The position numbers were made by a program, and so were the translations under genes. This document shows, piece after piece, positions 48,714-57,837 of a stretch of DNA of 64,000 nt. The notes below the pieces were generated by a model. The model saw only the letters and a program-made list of their open reading frames with translations. It had not been told where the DNA came from and did no database searches. How positions within the stretch are numbered: the first letter of the stretch is position 1; each line of letters opens with the position of its first letter. The stretch is from CAZJUR01 sp964549525. Lineage in GTDB: Bacteria; Patescibacteriota; Saccharimonadia; Saccharimonadales; Saccharimonadaceae. The DNA is taken from assembly GCA_964549525.1 (NCBI GenBank), contig CAZJUR010000003.1:1-64000 (forward strand). Direction: 5' to 3'.

Positions 48714-49514
48714 ATGGCAACCAAAAAAAGCAGTAATAAAAAAACTGTGGTGGTTAAAAAGTCAGTACGACCGAAAAAAGTAAAAACAACACGAACAGTT
48801 GGAGCGCGAAATTTCAGCATTCTAGCTGTTGATCATCCGTATAGAGCTCCATTTGGGGCGTTGGCTGCTGAGTTTATCGGTACGTTTGCGTTGACTGCAG
48901 CGGTAATTCAAACAAAAGGTAATCCAGTTTTGGTCCTTTTTGTATTAACAGCAATTGTCTTGATGGTGAATCGTCTATCTGGAGCGCATGTTAACCCTGC
49001 AATTACTTTTGGTGCTTGGCTAGCTGGGAAGGTGACATTACTTCGAGGATTCGGTTATATCGTTGCACAAGTACTCGGTGCGATTGTTGCGCTGCTTGTA
49101 CTAGGAGCACTACTAGGTGGGGCGCCCGGTGAAGCCAACCCACTCACAGGACAAGCAGAAAAAGCCTCACTATTTACCGCATCTCCACTTACTAAAGATA
49201 AAGAAGTGTATGCATTTTGGGCTAATGCACTTGGCCTTTCTATCTTTAGTTTCGCTGTCGCAAGTGCCTTCCGAAATCGTGGCGACCAATTTGCCACAGC
49301 ATTTGCAGTAGGTGGAGGCTTCTTCGTGGCCCTTCTCGTTGCAGGAGCTGGAGCAATACTCAATCCGGCAGTGGCAGTAGGCCTTCAAGCGTTTAAAGAT
49401 CTAAAGGGTGAGGCATTGAATTGGGCGCTGGCGGTTCATATCCTCGCTCCACTTCTTGGTGCAGCAGTCGGATTTATGCTTCATAAATTCGTCCAACCAA
49501 ATACAGAAAAATAA
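48714..49514 (+). CDS. MIP-family channel (aquaporin/glycerol facilitator type)
   Basis: 266 residues from the ATG after GGGGGAGTGA; the first ~45 residues are a Lys/Arg-rich cytoplasmic extension. Six membrane helices follow, with the two half-helix signatures SGAHVNPAITFG (about residue 90) and GAILNPAVAVG (about residue 222). In the second NPA box Arg, which forms the narrow selectivity filter in most aquaporins, is replaced by Val. Transport of water or a small uncharged solute is likely; the substrate cannot be assigned. Confidence 0.9.
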   Translation: MATKKSSNKKTVVVKKSVRPKKVKTTRTVGARNFSILAVDHPYRAPFGALAAEFIGTFALTAAVIQTKGNPVLVLFVLTAIVLMVNRLSGAHVNPAITFGAWLAGKVTLLRGFGYIVAQVLGAIVALLVLGALLGGAPGEANPLTGQAEKASLFTASPLTKDKEVYAFWANALGLSIFSFAVASAFRNRGDQFATAFAVGGGFFVALLVAGAGAILNPAVAVGLQAFKDLKGEALNWALAVHILAPLLGAAVGFMLHKFVQPNTEK

Positions 49515-49534
49515 TATCCACAACTAACCAAGTA

Positions 49535-49566
49535 AATACACTCGTCTTATCGGCGAGTGTATTTTT
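49535..49566 (+). terminator. Rho-independent terminator after the aquaporin gene
   Basis: AATACACTCG (49535-49544) pairs with CGAGTGTATT (49554-49563) across a nine-base loop, followed by a short T-run. Confidence 0.88.
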
Positions 49567-49570
49567 ATGG

Positions 49571-49576
49571 TATGAT
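49571..49576 (+). promoter_or_regulatory. -10 box, near-leaderless
   Basis: TATGAT a few bases after the aquaporin terminator and nine bases before the ATG at 49586. Confidence 0.45.
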
Positions 49577-49585
49577 AAAAAGGTT

Positions 49586-49807
49586 ATGGCTCTTCTACAA
49601 AATCGCAGCGACCAACGATCGCAACTTCAAGAAAAAATAGCCAAAGATTTAAAAGCTAAAATTTCTTCGGAGGAAACGACGTATGTTGTTCCAGAATCCA
49701 CGCTTCTCGAAGATCAGCACACTACAAATGCACGTAGCCTATTGTGGGTCGTCATTGTAGGACTTATTGTTATAAGTATTGGTATGTACATTTTTTTGAG
49801 TAAATAA
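49586..49807 (+). CDS. small tail-anchored membrane protein
   Basis: 73 residues; a charged helical part and one C-terminal membrane helix (about residues 52-71) ending LSK. No family recognised. It is followed two bases later by another anchored protein, so the two are probably coexpressed. Confidence 0.6.
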   Translation: MALLQNRSDQRSQLQEKIAKDLKAKISSEETTYVVPESTLLEDQHTTNARSLLWVVIVGLIVISIGMYIFLSK

Positions 49808-49809
49808 TT

Positions 49810-50685
49810 ATGGCATCAACAGATCAATTTCCCCCACCACCCCCACCCTCATCTTCTTCAGAACCTTCTCTAAAGGAAGATATTTTCGTTATTAAACCAC
49901 CTGAAAAAAAACCGCTCGATAGGAAATCAGTTACAATTACCTCTATTCTCGCTCTGATCGGTGTTATCGTCGGTATTATCTTATTTATATGTATACTAGT
50001 GTTTCTTGCGAACCAAAAAGCACAAGAATATAAAGTCCAAGCCTATAAAAATTTAAAAGCAGTTGATCGCTCACTTTATAGCATTGAACCGGGGGCCGTA
50101 TTAAATAACCGCGAATTACCACCGTCATTTAAAACCCTCACGAATGCCAAACAGAGCCAACCAGAGCTTGTAAATGTCTTATTTGTGGAAAAGTTGAGCC
50201 AGGAGTATCAACAAACTGCGGCATTAGAAAAACAAATAATGAATCACTATGAAAAAATTGATACATATATACTTCATATTCAACAACTTCTTGCTTTTGA
50301 TGCCACGCTTATAAATATCAAGCAGCAAGAAAAGGAATTGACGTCACGGGTTGCCACAGCAGATAGTCTCGCTTTGCGATCTGTGGCAGGCAGCCTCAAG
50401 GCTTATGCTCAAAAGATAACCACGCTGGAATCGCCACCACAACTTACGGCTGTTCAAAGAAAAATCGGGCAGAGCTATCTAAAAAAAGCGTCATTGTACG
50501 AAGTATGGGCAACAGCCGTTGATACCAATGACCAAGCGCAAATAGCTGCTACTGTGGGTTCTCTGAGTGAAAAGAAGCTTCAGGTAGAAAATATCGTGAA
50601 CGACACGGTCTATCGACAAGCTTTTACTGAATCATATAAAGACTTACAGGAAACACATCGCGCGTTAGAGCGTCAGCTTTTGTAG
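49810..50685 (+). CDS. membrane-anchored protein with external coiled coil
   Basis: 291 residues. A Pro/Ser-rich cytoplasmic start (QFPPPPPPSSSS) of about 45 residues, a single membrane helix (about residues 43-67), then ~220 residues of helical, coiled-coil-like external sequence. No family recognised. Its layout matches the protein at 23793-25232, although the external domains differ. Confidence 0.65.
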   Translation: MASTDQFPPPPPPSSSSEPSLKEDIFVIKPPEKKPLDRKSVTITSILALIGVIVGIILFICILVFLANQKAQEYKVQAYKNLKAVDRSLYSIEPGAVLNNRELPPSFKTLTNAKQSQPELVNVLFVEKLSQEYQQTAALEKQIMNHYEKIDTYILHIQQLLAFDATLINIKQQEKELTSRVATADSLALRSVAGSLKAYAQKITTLESPPQLTAVQRKIGQSYLKKASLYEVWATAVDTNDQAQIAATVGSLSEKKLQVENIVNDTVYRQAFTESYKDLQETHRALERQLL

Positions 50686-50711
50686 TGTTTGATTGCTACT
50701 CTTGAGCGCGG

Positions 50712-50717
50712 TATACT
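50712..50717 (+). promoter_or_regulatory. -10 box for pheST, near-leaderless
   Basis: TATACT nine bases before the pheS ATG. Confidence 0.55.
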
Positions 50718-50726
50718 AGAAATAAT

Positions 50727-51773
50727 ATGAAAAATGATATCGCGGCTGTGCAGCAGTCGCTGGAAGCCAAGATTGCAACCCATGCTCATCCGCGAGAGGT
50801 ATTAAAAGATCCTTCATTAAAGAAGCTGTATAAGTCGTTAAAACAAGCGCCGGCGGATCAAAAAGCAGCACTTGGACTAGCACTCAATACCACCAGACAG
50901 CAGCTCGAATCATTAGTAAAAGATCGAGAAAGAGCGCTTAGTTCGCCTGAGAAGCCGCCGATTGATGTCACGGCACCATGTGATATTAATTCAGATATCC
51001 CTCATTTATTACCCAGCAGTCATGGGTCGCAACACCCTATATCTGGGGAGATTAATCGCTTGACCGATATCTTTTATCGGATGGGCTATGTGGTAGAGGA
51101 ATCGCGCGAAATAGATGATCAGTACCACATGTTTGAAACACTGAATTTTCCCAAAGGTCATCCAGCGCGCGACGATTATGACACGTTCATGACGGTAGAA
51201 AAAGATGCCGCTGGTCATCCGCTCATCGCCCCCGCTCATACGAGTACTATGCAAAATCGCGTCCTCAGAAAGTATCATAGTAACTTAGAGAACGACGAAG
51301 CGATTGCCGTCATTGTGCCAGATAGAGTCTTTCGTAATGAAGATTTGGATGCTCGCCATGAACATACATTTTATCAGATCGAAGGCGTCTATGTAGCGAA
51401 AGACGTGAATGTCGGAAATCTCATCGCTACTTTACAAGAATTTTTACAAGAATATTACGGTCAACAGCTTGATGTTCGGGTTAATCCGTTTTATTTTCCA
51501 TTTACCGAGCCAAGTTTCGAGTTTGCTCTTTCATGTCCCTTCTGTAACGGCAAAAAAAATGATTGTAAAGTCTGCTCAGGGGAAGGTTGGGTAGAACTAC
51601 TCGGCTGCGGCATGATTCACCCTAATGTCCTTCAAGCCGCTGAAATTGACCCAAGCCAATATACCGGCTTTGCGTTCGGTTGCGGGATTGATCGACTAGT
51701 TATGATGAAATATCAGATCGAAGATATTCGCCATCTACACAGCGCAAAATTAGATTTTTTGAGGCAGTTTTAG
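50727..51773 (+). CDS. pheS: phenylalanyl-tRNA synthetase subunit alpha
   Basis: Catalytic subunit, 348 residues. An N-terminal helical arm (residues 1-85) contacts tRNA. Class II motif 2 is in RNEDLDARHEHTFYQIEG, and motif 3 is GFAFGCGIDRLVMM, with its Arg. Between FTEPS and GCGMIHPNVL there is a small zinc-knuckle-like insert, CPFCNGKKNDCKVC, also known from PheS of some other bacteria. One base separates it from pheT. Confidence 0.96.
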   Translation: MKNDIAAVQQSLEAKIATHAHPREVLKDPSLKKLYKSLKQAPADQKAALGLALNTTRQQLESLVKDRERALSSPEKPPIDVTAPCDINSDIPHLLPSSHGSQHPISGEINRLTDIFYRMGYVVEESREIDDQYHMFETLNFPKGHPARDDYDTFMTVEKDAAGHPLIAPAHTSTMQNRVLRKYHSNLENDEAIAVIVPDRVFRNEDLDARHEHTFYQIEGVYVAKDVNVGNLIATLQEFLQEYYGQQLDVRVNPFYFPFTEPSFEFALSCPFCNGKKNDCKVCSGEGWVELLGCGMIHPNVLQAAEIDPSQYTGFAFGCGIDRLVMMKYQIEDIRHLHSAKLDFLRQF

Positions 51774-51774
51774 T

Positions 51775-54243
51775 ATGAAAGTTAGTCTAAAAACCATCCA
51801 AGAATTAATTGATTTCCAGTTGCCAGCAGTTGACGAAGTGGTACAAAAGATTAATGCGCAGCTGGGAGGCGTCGAAAAAATTATTGACCTTGGTGCAAAA
51901 TATAAAGATGCGAAAATCGTCCGTGTTGTAGAATGCGAAAAACACCCGAATGCAGACAGGCTACATGTATGCAAAATTGATGCAGGAACTGACGAGCTGG
52001 TGCAGGTAGTCTGCGGTGCGCCAAATGTTAAAAAAGGCATGTGGGCGGTGTGGTTGCCGCCACAAACTATCGTACCGAGTACGCATGAGGACAAGGAGTC
52101 GTTTAAACTAGAGTCAAAAGAGCTCCGTGGTGTGATGAGTCACGGCATGCTCGCGAGCGTTAAAGAACTCGATCTTGGCGATGATCACGCGGGAATTCTC
52201 GAGATACAAGAAAACGAAGTACTAAAATCAGATGACAAACTATCTGCTGGTATGAGTTTTGCAAACGCCTTTGGTTTAGATGATGTAATTCTTGATATTG
52301 AAAACAAAATGTTTACTCACCGACCTGATTGTTTTGGCCAGCTGGGCGTCGCGCGTGAAATTGCCGGTATATTAGGACATGAGTTTAAAAATCCAGCATG
52401 GTATACCGAAGAACCTCAGTGTGAGGAATCAACCGACTTGCCGCTCGACGTTTTCAATGACGCTGGTGAAAAAGTACCACGCTTCCTGGCAGTTGTGCTT
52501 CAGAATATAGAAATTCGTCCGAGTCCACTGTGGCTACAGAGCGAACTAATTCGCATGGGCGCTAAGCCGATTAATAATATAGTAGATGCGACAAATTATA
52601 TTATGCTGATGACAGCTCAGCCAACTCATGCGTATGACTACGATAAACTGCGCGGCAATACACTCGGAGTACGTATGGCACAGGATGGTGAATCGATGGA
52701 ACTTCTCAATGGTAAAACATACCAATTTACCACAGATGACATGGTGATTGTTGATGGTGAGGGAGTGATTGGACTTGGCGGTATCATGGGCGGCAATAAT
52801 AGTGAAGTTGATGAAAATACCAAAAATATCGTGCTTGAATGTGCCAATTTTGACATGTATACGCTACGTAAAAGCAGCATGAAACATGGATTATTTACTG
52901 ATGCTTTGACTCGTTTTAATAAAGGTCAATCACCATTACAAAACAAATACGTCCTAGCTCGACTAATTGGTATGATTGATATATTAACGCGCGGACATAG
53001 TAAGCAAGCAAGTACTGTTTTCGATCTCCATACAGATCTTCCAGATGTTGTGACTTTGCATGTATCAACACAGTTTGTAAACGATCGACTGGGGTCGAAT
53101 CTCACGGTCAATGAAGTGACTCAACTCCTCACGAATGTTAATTTTGTCGTTAAAAATGAAGGTGATCAGTTATCAATTACAGCGCCATTTTGGCGAACGG
53201 ATATTGCGCTTGCTGAAGATATTATCGAAGAGGTTGGACGATTATACGGCTACGACAAATTACCCCGCAAACTGCCGAGTCGATCGGGCAAACCAGCTCA
53301 AAAAAATCTTCAGCATGAGGTCAAGCAACGGATTCGCGACAGTTTTTTACGGGCTGGCGCGAACGAAGCTTTAACGTACAGTTTTGTGCATGAAAAGATT
53401 TTCAAAAATGCCGAGCAAGACATCGCACAGGCATTTCAACTTTCAAATGCCTTGAGCCCAGATTTACAATATTATCGACTCAGTGTACTGCCCAGTTTGC
53501 TCGATAAAGTCCATATGAATATAAAAGCCGGACACGATGAATTTGTTTTATTTGAAATTGGCAAAGGTCACAACAAAAAATATCATGCTACGGACGATGA
53601 CGGACTTCCAAAAGAGCTGGAGTTTGTTGATGTGGTATATAGTCGTAGAAAAAATGATACGAGTGCTCCATACTACTATGTCCGACATCTGCTTCAGCAA
53701 GTAGGCACAGATCTTGGCTTTGAAATTACCATAAAACCTATCGAGAAACCGATGGACTATCCTGTGACTGCACCATTTGATCAAACCAGGAGTGCTTTAG
53801 TAGAAACCCGTGAAGGTATATTTATCGGTATGATCGGTGAGCTCAAAACAGCAGTTGTAGAGGCATTTAAGCTGCCGGAACATTCGGCTGCTATGACGTT
53901 GGATCTTCAGGGAATCGTCAAAGCATATGCATTGCCACGTCAAACATATAAGTCGCTTAGTAAATATCCCAGTATTCACCAAGATATATCTATCAAAGTC
54001 AAAAATACCATACCGTATCAGCAAGTTTTCGATGCGGTATGCCAATCGATAAATCAAGAGTACAATCCATCTGTCTCGCCAGTCAGTATTTATCAACCAC
54101 AAAATGATACTACCTACAAAACAATCACTCTTCATATTGAACTTGTCTCATATGAAAAAACCTTGACCACAAAACAGGCTCAAGAAGTGATTTTACAGGT
54201 CAAGCATGCGTTAGAACAAGCCTGTCATGCTGAGATAGTTTGA
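51775..54243 (+). CDS. pheT: phenylalanyl-tRNA synthetase subunit beta
   Basis: 822 residues with all usual domains: N-terminal helix, a tRNA-binding EMAP/Trbp111-like OB fold (residues 40-150, CEKHPNADRLHVCKI), the B3/B4 editing domain, B5 with a DNA-binding-like fold, the catalytic-like core and a C-terminal anticodon-binding FDX-ACB domain (about 730-822, SKYPSIHQDISI). It forms an alpha2-beta2 tetramer with PheS. The stop TGA is directly followed by a TATAAT box for the next gene. Confidence 0.96.
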   Translation: MKVSLKTIQELIDFQLPAVDEVVQKINAQLGGVEKIIDLGAKYKDAKIVRVVECEKHPNADRLHVCKIDAGTDELVQVVCGAPNVKKGMWAVWLPPQTIVPSTHEDKESFKLESKELRGVMSHGMLASVKELDLGDDHAGILEIQENEVLKSDDKLSAGMSFANAFGLDDVILDIENKMFTHRPDCFGQLGVAREIAGILGHEFKNPAWYTEEPQCEESTDLPLDVFNDAGEKVPRFLAVVLQNIEIRPSPLWLQSELIRMGAKPINNIVDATNYIMLMTAQPTHAYDYDKLRGNTLGVRMAQDGESMELLNGKTYQFTTDDMVIVDGEGVIGLGGIMGGNNSEVDENTKNIVLECANFDMYTLRKSSMKHGLFTDALTRFNKGQSPLQNKYVLARLIGMIDILTRGHSKQASTVFDLHTDLPDVVTLHVSTQFVNDRLGSNLTVNEVTQLLTNVNFVVKNEGDQLSITAPFWRTDIALAEDIIEEVGRLYGYDKLPRKLPSRSGKPAQKNLQHEVKQRIRDSFLRAGANEALTYSFVHEKIFKNAEQDIAQAFQLSNALSPDLQYYRLSVLPSLLDKVHMNIKAGHDEFVLFEIGKGHNKKYHATDDDGLPKELEFVDVVYSRRKNDTSAPYYYVRHLLQQVGTDLGFEITIKPIEKPMDYPVTAPFDQTRSALVETREGIFIGMIGELKTAVVEAFKLPEHSAAMTLDLQGIVKAYALPRQTYKSLSKYPSIHQDISIKVKNTIPYQQVFDAVCQSINQEYNPSVSPVSIYQPQNDTTYKTITLHIELVSYEKTLTTKQAQEVILQVKHALEQACHAEIV

Positions 54244-54249
54244 TATAAT
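54244..54249 (+). promoter_or_regulatory. -10 box of the FKBP gene
   Basis: TATAAT directly after the pheT stop codon (54241-54243). A leader of about 20 bases holds GGGGAG before the ATG at 54276. Confidence 0.55.
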
Positions 54250-54275
54250 TAGTATAAACATAGATAGGGGAGTAT

Positions 54276-54875
54276 ATGGAGAAATCATCGACAACAAGAG
54301 GACAAAAAATTGCTATTTGGATTATATTAATCGCCTTAACGATAGGTACGTTCGGGGCTTATTTTGTGGTGATTATTGCCAACAACAACGCTAATGATCC
54401 AGTGCTTAAAAAACAAGATGAACAAAGACAGCAAGAAAAATATATGAAAGAGTATCAAGCTCAAATCAAAAAACAGCAAGAAGCTGAAGCCAAAAAGAAA
54501 AAAGAGCCGCTAGAAGGCTATGCGGCAGAAGCATTTGACAAACAAGCTGTCACAGAACTTAAAATCGACGAACTCAAAGCTGGCACCGGGGCTGAGGCAA
54601 CCGCACAATCGACTGTAGAAGCAAATTATTTTGGCTGGACAAGTGACGGAAAAATTTTTGATAGCAGTCGCAAAGACGGAGCCACTAAACCGATTGAGTT
54701 TTCTCTACAAGGAGTTATTAAAGGCTGGACAGAGGGCCTCACTGGTGCGAAAGAAGGTAGTGTGCGAAAACTAACTATCCCAGCCGATAAGGCCTATGGT
54801 GCACAAGGTAGCCCGCCATCAATCGGTGCTAACGAGCCACTTATGTTTATTGTCGAACTAAAGAAAGTAAAATAA
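54276..54875 (+). CDS. membrane-anchored FKBP-type peptidyl-prolyl isomerase
   Basis: 199 residues: a membrane helix (about residues 12-34), a Lys/Glu/Gln coiled coil (about 45-80) and a C-terminal FKBP domain with ANYFGWTSDGKIFDSS, VIKGWTEGL, KLTIPADKAYG and a final LKKVK strand. The catalytic domain lies outside the cytoplasm if the helix is a signal anchor. It would help fold exported proteins. Confidence 0.92.
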   Translation: MEKSSTTRGQKIAIWIILIALTIGTFGAYFVVIIANNNANDPVLKKQDEQRQQEKYMKEYQAQIKKQQEAEAKKKKEPLEGYAAEAFDKQAVTELKIDELKAGTGAEATAQSTVEANYFGWTSDGKIFDSSRKDGATKPIEFSLQGVIKGWTEGLTGAKEGSVRKLTIPADKAYGAQGSPPSIGANEPLMFIVELKKVK

Positions 54876-54881
54876 TACAAC

Positions 54882-54916
54882 ATATAGCGTCTTGATTTAA
54901 TGTGCATACGCTATAT
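54882..54916. promoter_or_regulatory. inverted repeat flanking the grx-trxB -35 box
   Basis: ATATAGCG (54882-54889) and CGCTATAT (54909-54916) are perfect complements, 19 bases apart, placed on either side of the -35 TTGATT (54892-54897) and touching the -10. It could be an operator for a redox or metal regulator. Confidence 0.4.
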
Positions 54917-54921
54917 ATAAT
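54892..54921 (+). promoter_or_regulatory. grx-trxB promoter
   Basis: TTGATT (54892-54897), an 18-base spacer and TATAAT (54916-54921). A ribosome binding site AAGGAGG follows before the ATG at 54950. Confidence 0.7.
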
Positions 54922-54949
54922 GGTATAGATCAAGGAGGAACATAAAAAT

Positions 54950-55204
54950 ATGTCGGCAACTATCACTGTTTACACCACATCGCAATGCGCATTTTGCGTC
55001 ATGGTGAAAAAATATCTTGAAGCAAAAGGCAAAGTATTTTCAACTATTAATCTCGACGAGCAACCAGATAAGCGCGAAGAGGTACAAGCGCTCAGTGGGG
55101 TTTCGAGTGTTCCGGTAACAGTTATTGAGAAAGCTGATGGAAATAAAACAGTTATAAATGGCTGGAATCCGAGTCAGTTAGATGCGGCTATTCAAGAAGC
55201 ATGA
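54950..55204 (+). CDS. glutaredoxin-like protein
   Basis: 84 residues in the thioredoxin fold with active site CAFC (residues 12-15, in TTSQCAFCVMVKKYLEAKG) and the cis-Pro in VSSVPVTVI. The size and position next to trxB resemble NrdH/glutaredoxin proteins reduced by thioredoxin reductase. Its stop overlaps the next ATG by four bases. Confidence 0.9.
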   Translation: MSATITVYTTSQCAFCVMVKKYLEAKGKVFSTINLDEQPDKREEVQALSGVSSVPVTVIEKADGNKTVINGWNPSQLDAAIQEA

Positions 55205-56130
55205 ATGATACCATAAAACCACTGGTGGTGATTGGTGCAGGACCTAGTGCTTTAGCCGCTGCAGTCTATACTGCCCGTGAAGATATTGAGACGACACTTA
55301 TTGAAAAAGGCGTTATTGGGGGCTTGGCAGCTATTACAGACTGGGTAGACAATTATCCTGGTTTTGCTGATGGCGTTGAAGGTCTGAAGCTTGCCGAACA
55401 ACTTCAGGCGCAAGCCGAACGATTTGGTGCTAAGATCGAGTTTGGTGAAGTCACAGCCATTCGTGACGAAGGTCAATATAAAGTAGTGGTTGTTGATGGC
55501 AAAGATGTCAAGGCGCGCGCGCTATTGATTGCGACTGGTAGCGACTATAAAAAAATCGGTGTGCCAGGTGAAGCAGAATATTATGGCCGCGGGGTGCATT
55601 ACTGCGCAACCTGTGACGGCGCGTTTTATCGTGATAAAAAGTTAGTGGTAGTCGGTGGGGGCAATTCGGCCGTACAGGAAGCGCTGTTTTTGACGCGTTT
55701 TACGACACATATTGATCTGTTGGTACGGAGCACTGTCAAAGCGAGCGAGGTCTTGCAGCATGATCTTGAAAAAGCCGTACAGGAAGGCAAAATTGCTGTA
55801 CATTTACACACTTCGACTGATGAAATAGTTGGTGAAAATAGTAAAGTTACAAAAGTTATTGGCACTAAAGACGGCAAAAAAACCGAATTTCTGACAGATG
55901 GTGTATTTGTCTTCGTGGGACTTCTTCCAAATACGCAGTTTTTGCAAAATAGTAACGTCAAATTGAATGAACAGGGCTTTATTGAAACTGATCAGCATTT
56001 ACAAACTTCTATACCCGGCGTGTTTTGTAGTGGAGATGTCAGAAGTGGGGCAACCATGCAAATCGCCAGCGCTGTAGGCGAAGGCGCCACTGCCGCTCTC
56101 AATATACGCGAGTATCTCGAATCTAAGTAA
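55201..56130 (+). CDS. trxB: thioredoxin-disulfide reductase
   Basis: 309 residues, FAD- and NADPH-dependent. The FAD loop is GAGPSALAAAVYTARE (Ser and Ala in place of the common Ala-Gly), the redox pair Cys135/Cys138 is CATC in HYCATCDGAF, the NADPH loop is VVGGGNSAVQEA and the second FAD motif is PGVFCSGDVR. It should reduce the glutaredoxin-like partner encoded immediately upstream. Confidence 0.95.
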   Translation: MNDTIKPLVVIGAGPSALAAAVYTAREDIETTLIEKGVIGGLAAITDWVDNYPGFADGVEGLKLAEQLQAQAERFGAKIEFGEVTAIRDEGQYKVVVVDGKDVKARALLIATGSDYKKIGVPGEAEYYGRGVHYCATCDGAFYRDKKLVVVGGGNSAVQEALFLTRFTTHIDLLVRSTVKASEVLQHDLEKAVQEGKIAVHLHTSTDEIVGENSKVTKVIGTKDGKKTEFLTDGVFVFVGLLPNTQFLQNSNVKLNEQGFIETDQHLQTSIPGVFCSGDVRSGATMQIASAVGEGATAALNIREYLESK

Positions 56131-56166
56131 TACGAGAAATCTCCATAAAATAAAATATTCATGCTA

Positions 56167-56186
56167 TTTGTCCTGATCGGGACAAA
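56167..56186. repeat. inverted repeat between convergent trxB and the PLD gene
   Basis: TTTGTCC (56167-56173) and GGACAAA (56180-56186) form a seven-pair stem with a six-base loop. Neither side has a long T-run, so a terminator role is only possible. A second A/T-rich repeat (AAAAGAT/ATCTTTT) follows. Confidence 0.45.
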
Positions 56187-56211
56187 AAAGATGTAAATTT
56201 ATATCTTTTGT

Positions 56212-57195
56212 TTATGACGAAATTTTTTGTATAAAATTTTCGAGTTGATTGATTGTGTGTGTATTAGTGGTTTTCATGGCAATCTCTACTGTCCCATAAC
56301 GAACGCCAGCATATGAGAAATTGTGCGAACCAGTCAGGGCAACTTTTGAGCCATCTTTCATAGTAAATATGATAAATTTTGCATGAAGATAGCGTTTTTT
56401 ATGATAACTATTTTCGATACGACACCTGAGGGAATCAAATATAATCATGTATTTTGCTAAACCTCTCATATGAGATGGTCGGTTAATATAATAACGACTT
56501 TTGGTTTTTTTTAATAATCTTCCGAGCTTTCCGGTCGGATAATACTGCGAAACATAGGTAGCAGCAACAGATTTCTGCGCTAACGTACAGGCATGACGAT
56601 AAATGATAGATGCGTGTGGTTCAGCAGCATCTAGATAGCACGTAGAGGTATCATCAATTTGATAGGTGTTACCTAAGTATGCATTAGTGTTTTTAATGAT
56701 TCGTTCATGCTCTTGACGTAAAAAATTTGCTAAATCCCTATCGTGGGTGTGGAGCATAAAATCATTATTCTTCAGACCTGCATCATACATATTTATACCA
56801 CCAAAACAAAATACTTCATCATCGATAATACTCCATTTTTGATGATTGCGATTTTTATATGGATTTAAGACGTTCGTTTCTCCGAGCCACACAAACTTGC
56901 CGCCCTCCTGTCGAAGTTTATCGACATATTTTCGGATGTTTTTACCGCTGATATGATTGGTATCAATCGGACCGAAGTGTTTCCGTCTGATTTCATGGAA
57001 AGTATAGACATCGGCAGTGATGGTCACATGTACGCCTCTTTTAGCCGCCGTGACTACCGCATCAAGAAGTTCTTTGGTCTTATAATCATATATCAGATCA
57101 AATGAAGCGATGTTAATGGTTTTTTTAGCGTGCCGCACGGTTTGAAGCAGTGTCTGATAATACTCATCCGTTTCTCGTAGGGTAAATTGGGGCAT
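56212..57195 (-). CDS. phospholipase D-like protein
   Basis: 327 residues with two HKD-type motifs: NHQKWSIIDDEVFCFGG (about residue 138) and LHAKFIIFTMKDGS (about residue 269), the second with downstream TGSHNFS. The order matches cardiolipin synthases and related phospholipid transferases, although no N-terminal membrane helix is present. Function as a cardiolipin synthase or nuclease-like hydrolase is undecided. It is divergent from ppa with a shared promoter region. Confidence 0.88.
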   Translation of the reverse strand: MPQFTLRETDEYYQTLLQTVRHAKKTINIASFDLIYDYKTKELLDAVVTAAKRGVHVTITADVYTFHEIRRKHFGPIDTNHISGKNIRKYVDKLRQEGGKFVWLGETNVLNPYKNRNHQKWSIIDDEVFCFGGINMYDAGLKNNDFMLHTHDRDLANFLRQEHERIIKNTNAYLGNTYQIDDTSTCYLDAAEPHASIIYRHACTLAQKSVAATYVSQYYPTGKLGRLLKKTKSRYYINRPSHMRGLAKYMIIFDSLRCRIENSYHKKRYLHAKFIIFTMKDGSKVALTGSHNFSYAGVRYGTVEIAMKTTNTHTINQLENFIQKISS

Positions 57196-57201
57196 TACTC
57201 T

Positions 57202-57222
57202 ATTTTAGCATTTTGCTATAAT
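57202..57222. promoter_or_regulatory. back-to-back -10 elements for the PLD gene and ppa
   Basis: Minus strand TGC TAAAAT (hexamer 57202-57207) is six bases before the PLD ATG at 57195; plus strand TGC TATAAT (hexamer 57217-57222) drives ppa. The two TGC elements face each other across only a few bases, so polymerase can probably bind just one at a time. Confidence 0.65.
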
Positions 57223-57252
57223 TATGTATGAATAGAAAAAGAGGAGAAAATA

Positions 57253-57780
57253 ATGGCAGATTTTAATAAAATTCTTGACGCAGGTGATGTCGAAAACAAT
57301 ATTGTTAATGTGGTTGTAGAAATTCCGAAATGGTCAACCCTGAAAATTGAGTGGAATCGTGATCTAGCAGTGTTTGAACTGGATCGAGTGGAGCCAAGCA
57401 TTTTTCCAAAACCTGTTAATTATGGGTTTATCCCACAGACGCTGGATGAGGATGGAGATGAGCTCGATGCGCTGGTAATGACGAATGAACCAATCCCAAC
57501 TGGGGTGTTTTTGAAAGCGCGTGTACTGGGTGTTTTACGTTTCGAAGACGATGGTGAAGTAGACGATAAAATCATTGTTGTACCTGTCGATGATCGCAAC
57601 AGTGATGTCCCAGCTACCATGGCAGATGTGCACGACAAATGGAAACAAAAGATTGAGCATCACTTTAGCCACTACAAAGACCTGAAAAAACCCGGCTCAA
57701 CTATCGTCAAAGGTTGGGGCGATCTAGCGGAAGCTACAAATGTGATTCACGAATCGATTAAACGTTGGCAAAATAAGTAA
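57253..57780 (+). CDS. ppa: inorganic pyrophosphatase
   Basis: Hydrolyses PPi to drive biosynthetic reactions. 175 residues of family I: KPVNYGFIPQTLDEDGDELDALVM contains the metal-binding Asp cluster (about residues 53-76), and IIVVPVDDRN follows. AGAGGAGAAAA precedes the ATG. Confidence 0.96.
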   Translation: MADFNKILDAGDVENNIVNVVVEIPKWSTLKIEWNRDLAVFELDRVEPSIFPKPVNYGFIPQTLDEDGDELDALVMTNEPIPTGVFLKARVLGVLRFEDDGEVDDKIIVVPVDDRNSDVPATMADVHDKWKQKIEHHFSHYKDLKKPGSTIVKGWGDLAEATNVIHESIKRWQNK

Positions 57781-57837
57781 GTTTTCCACTTTTTTACAGA
57801 TACAACAATTCCGTACATAGCTTTATGAAAAAAAGTG

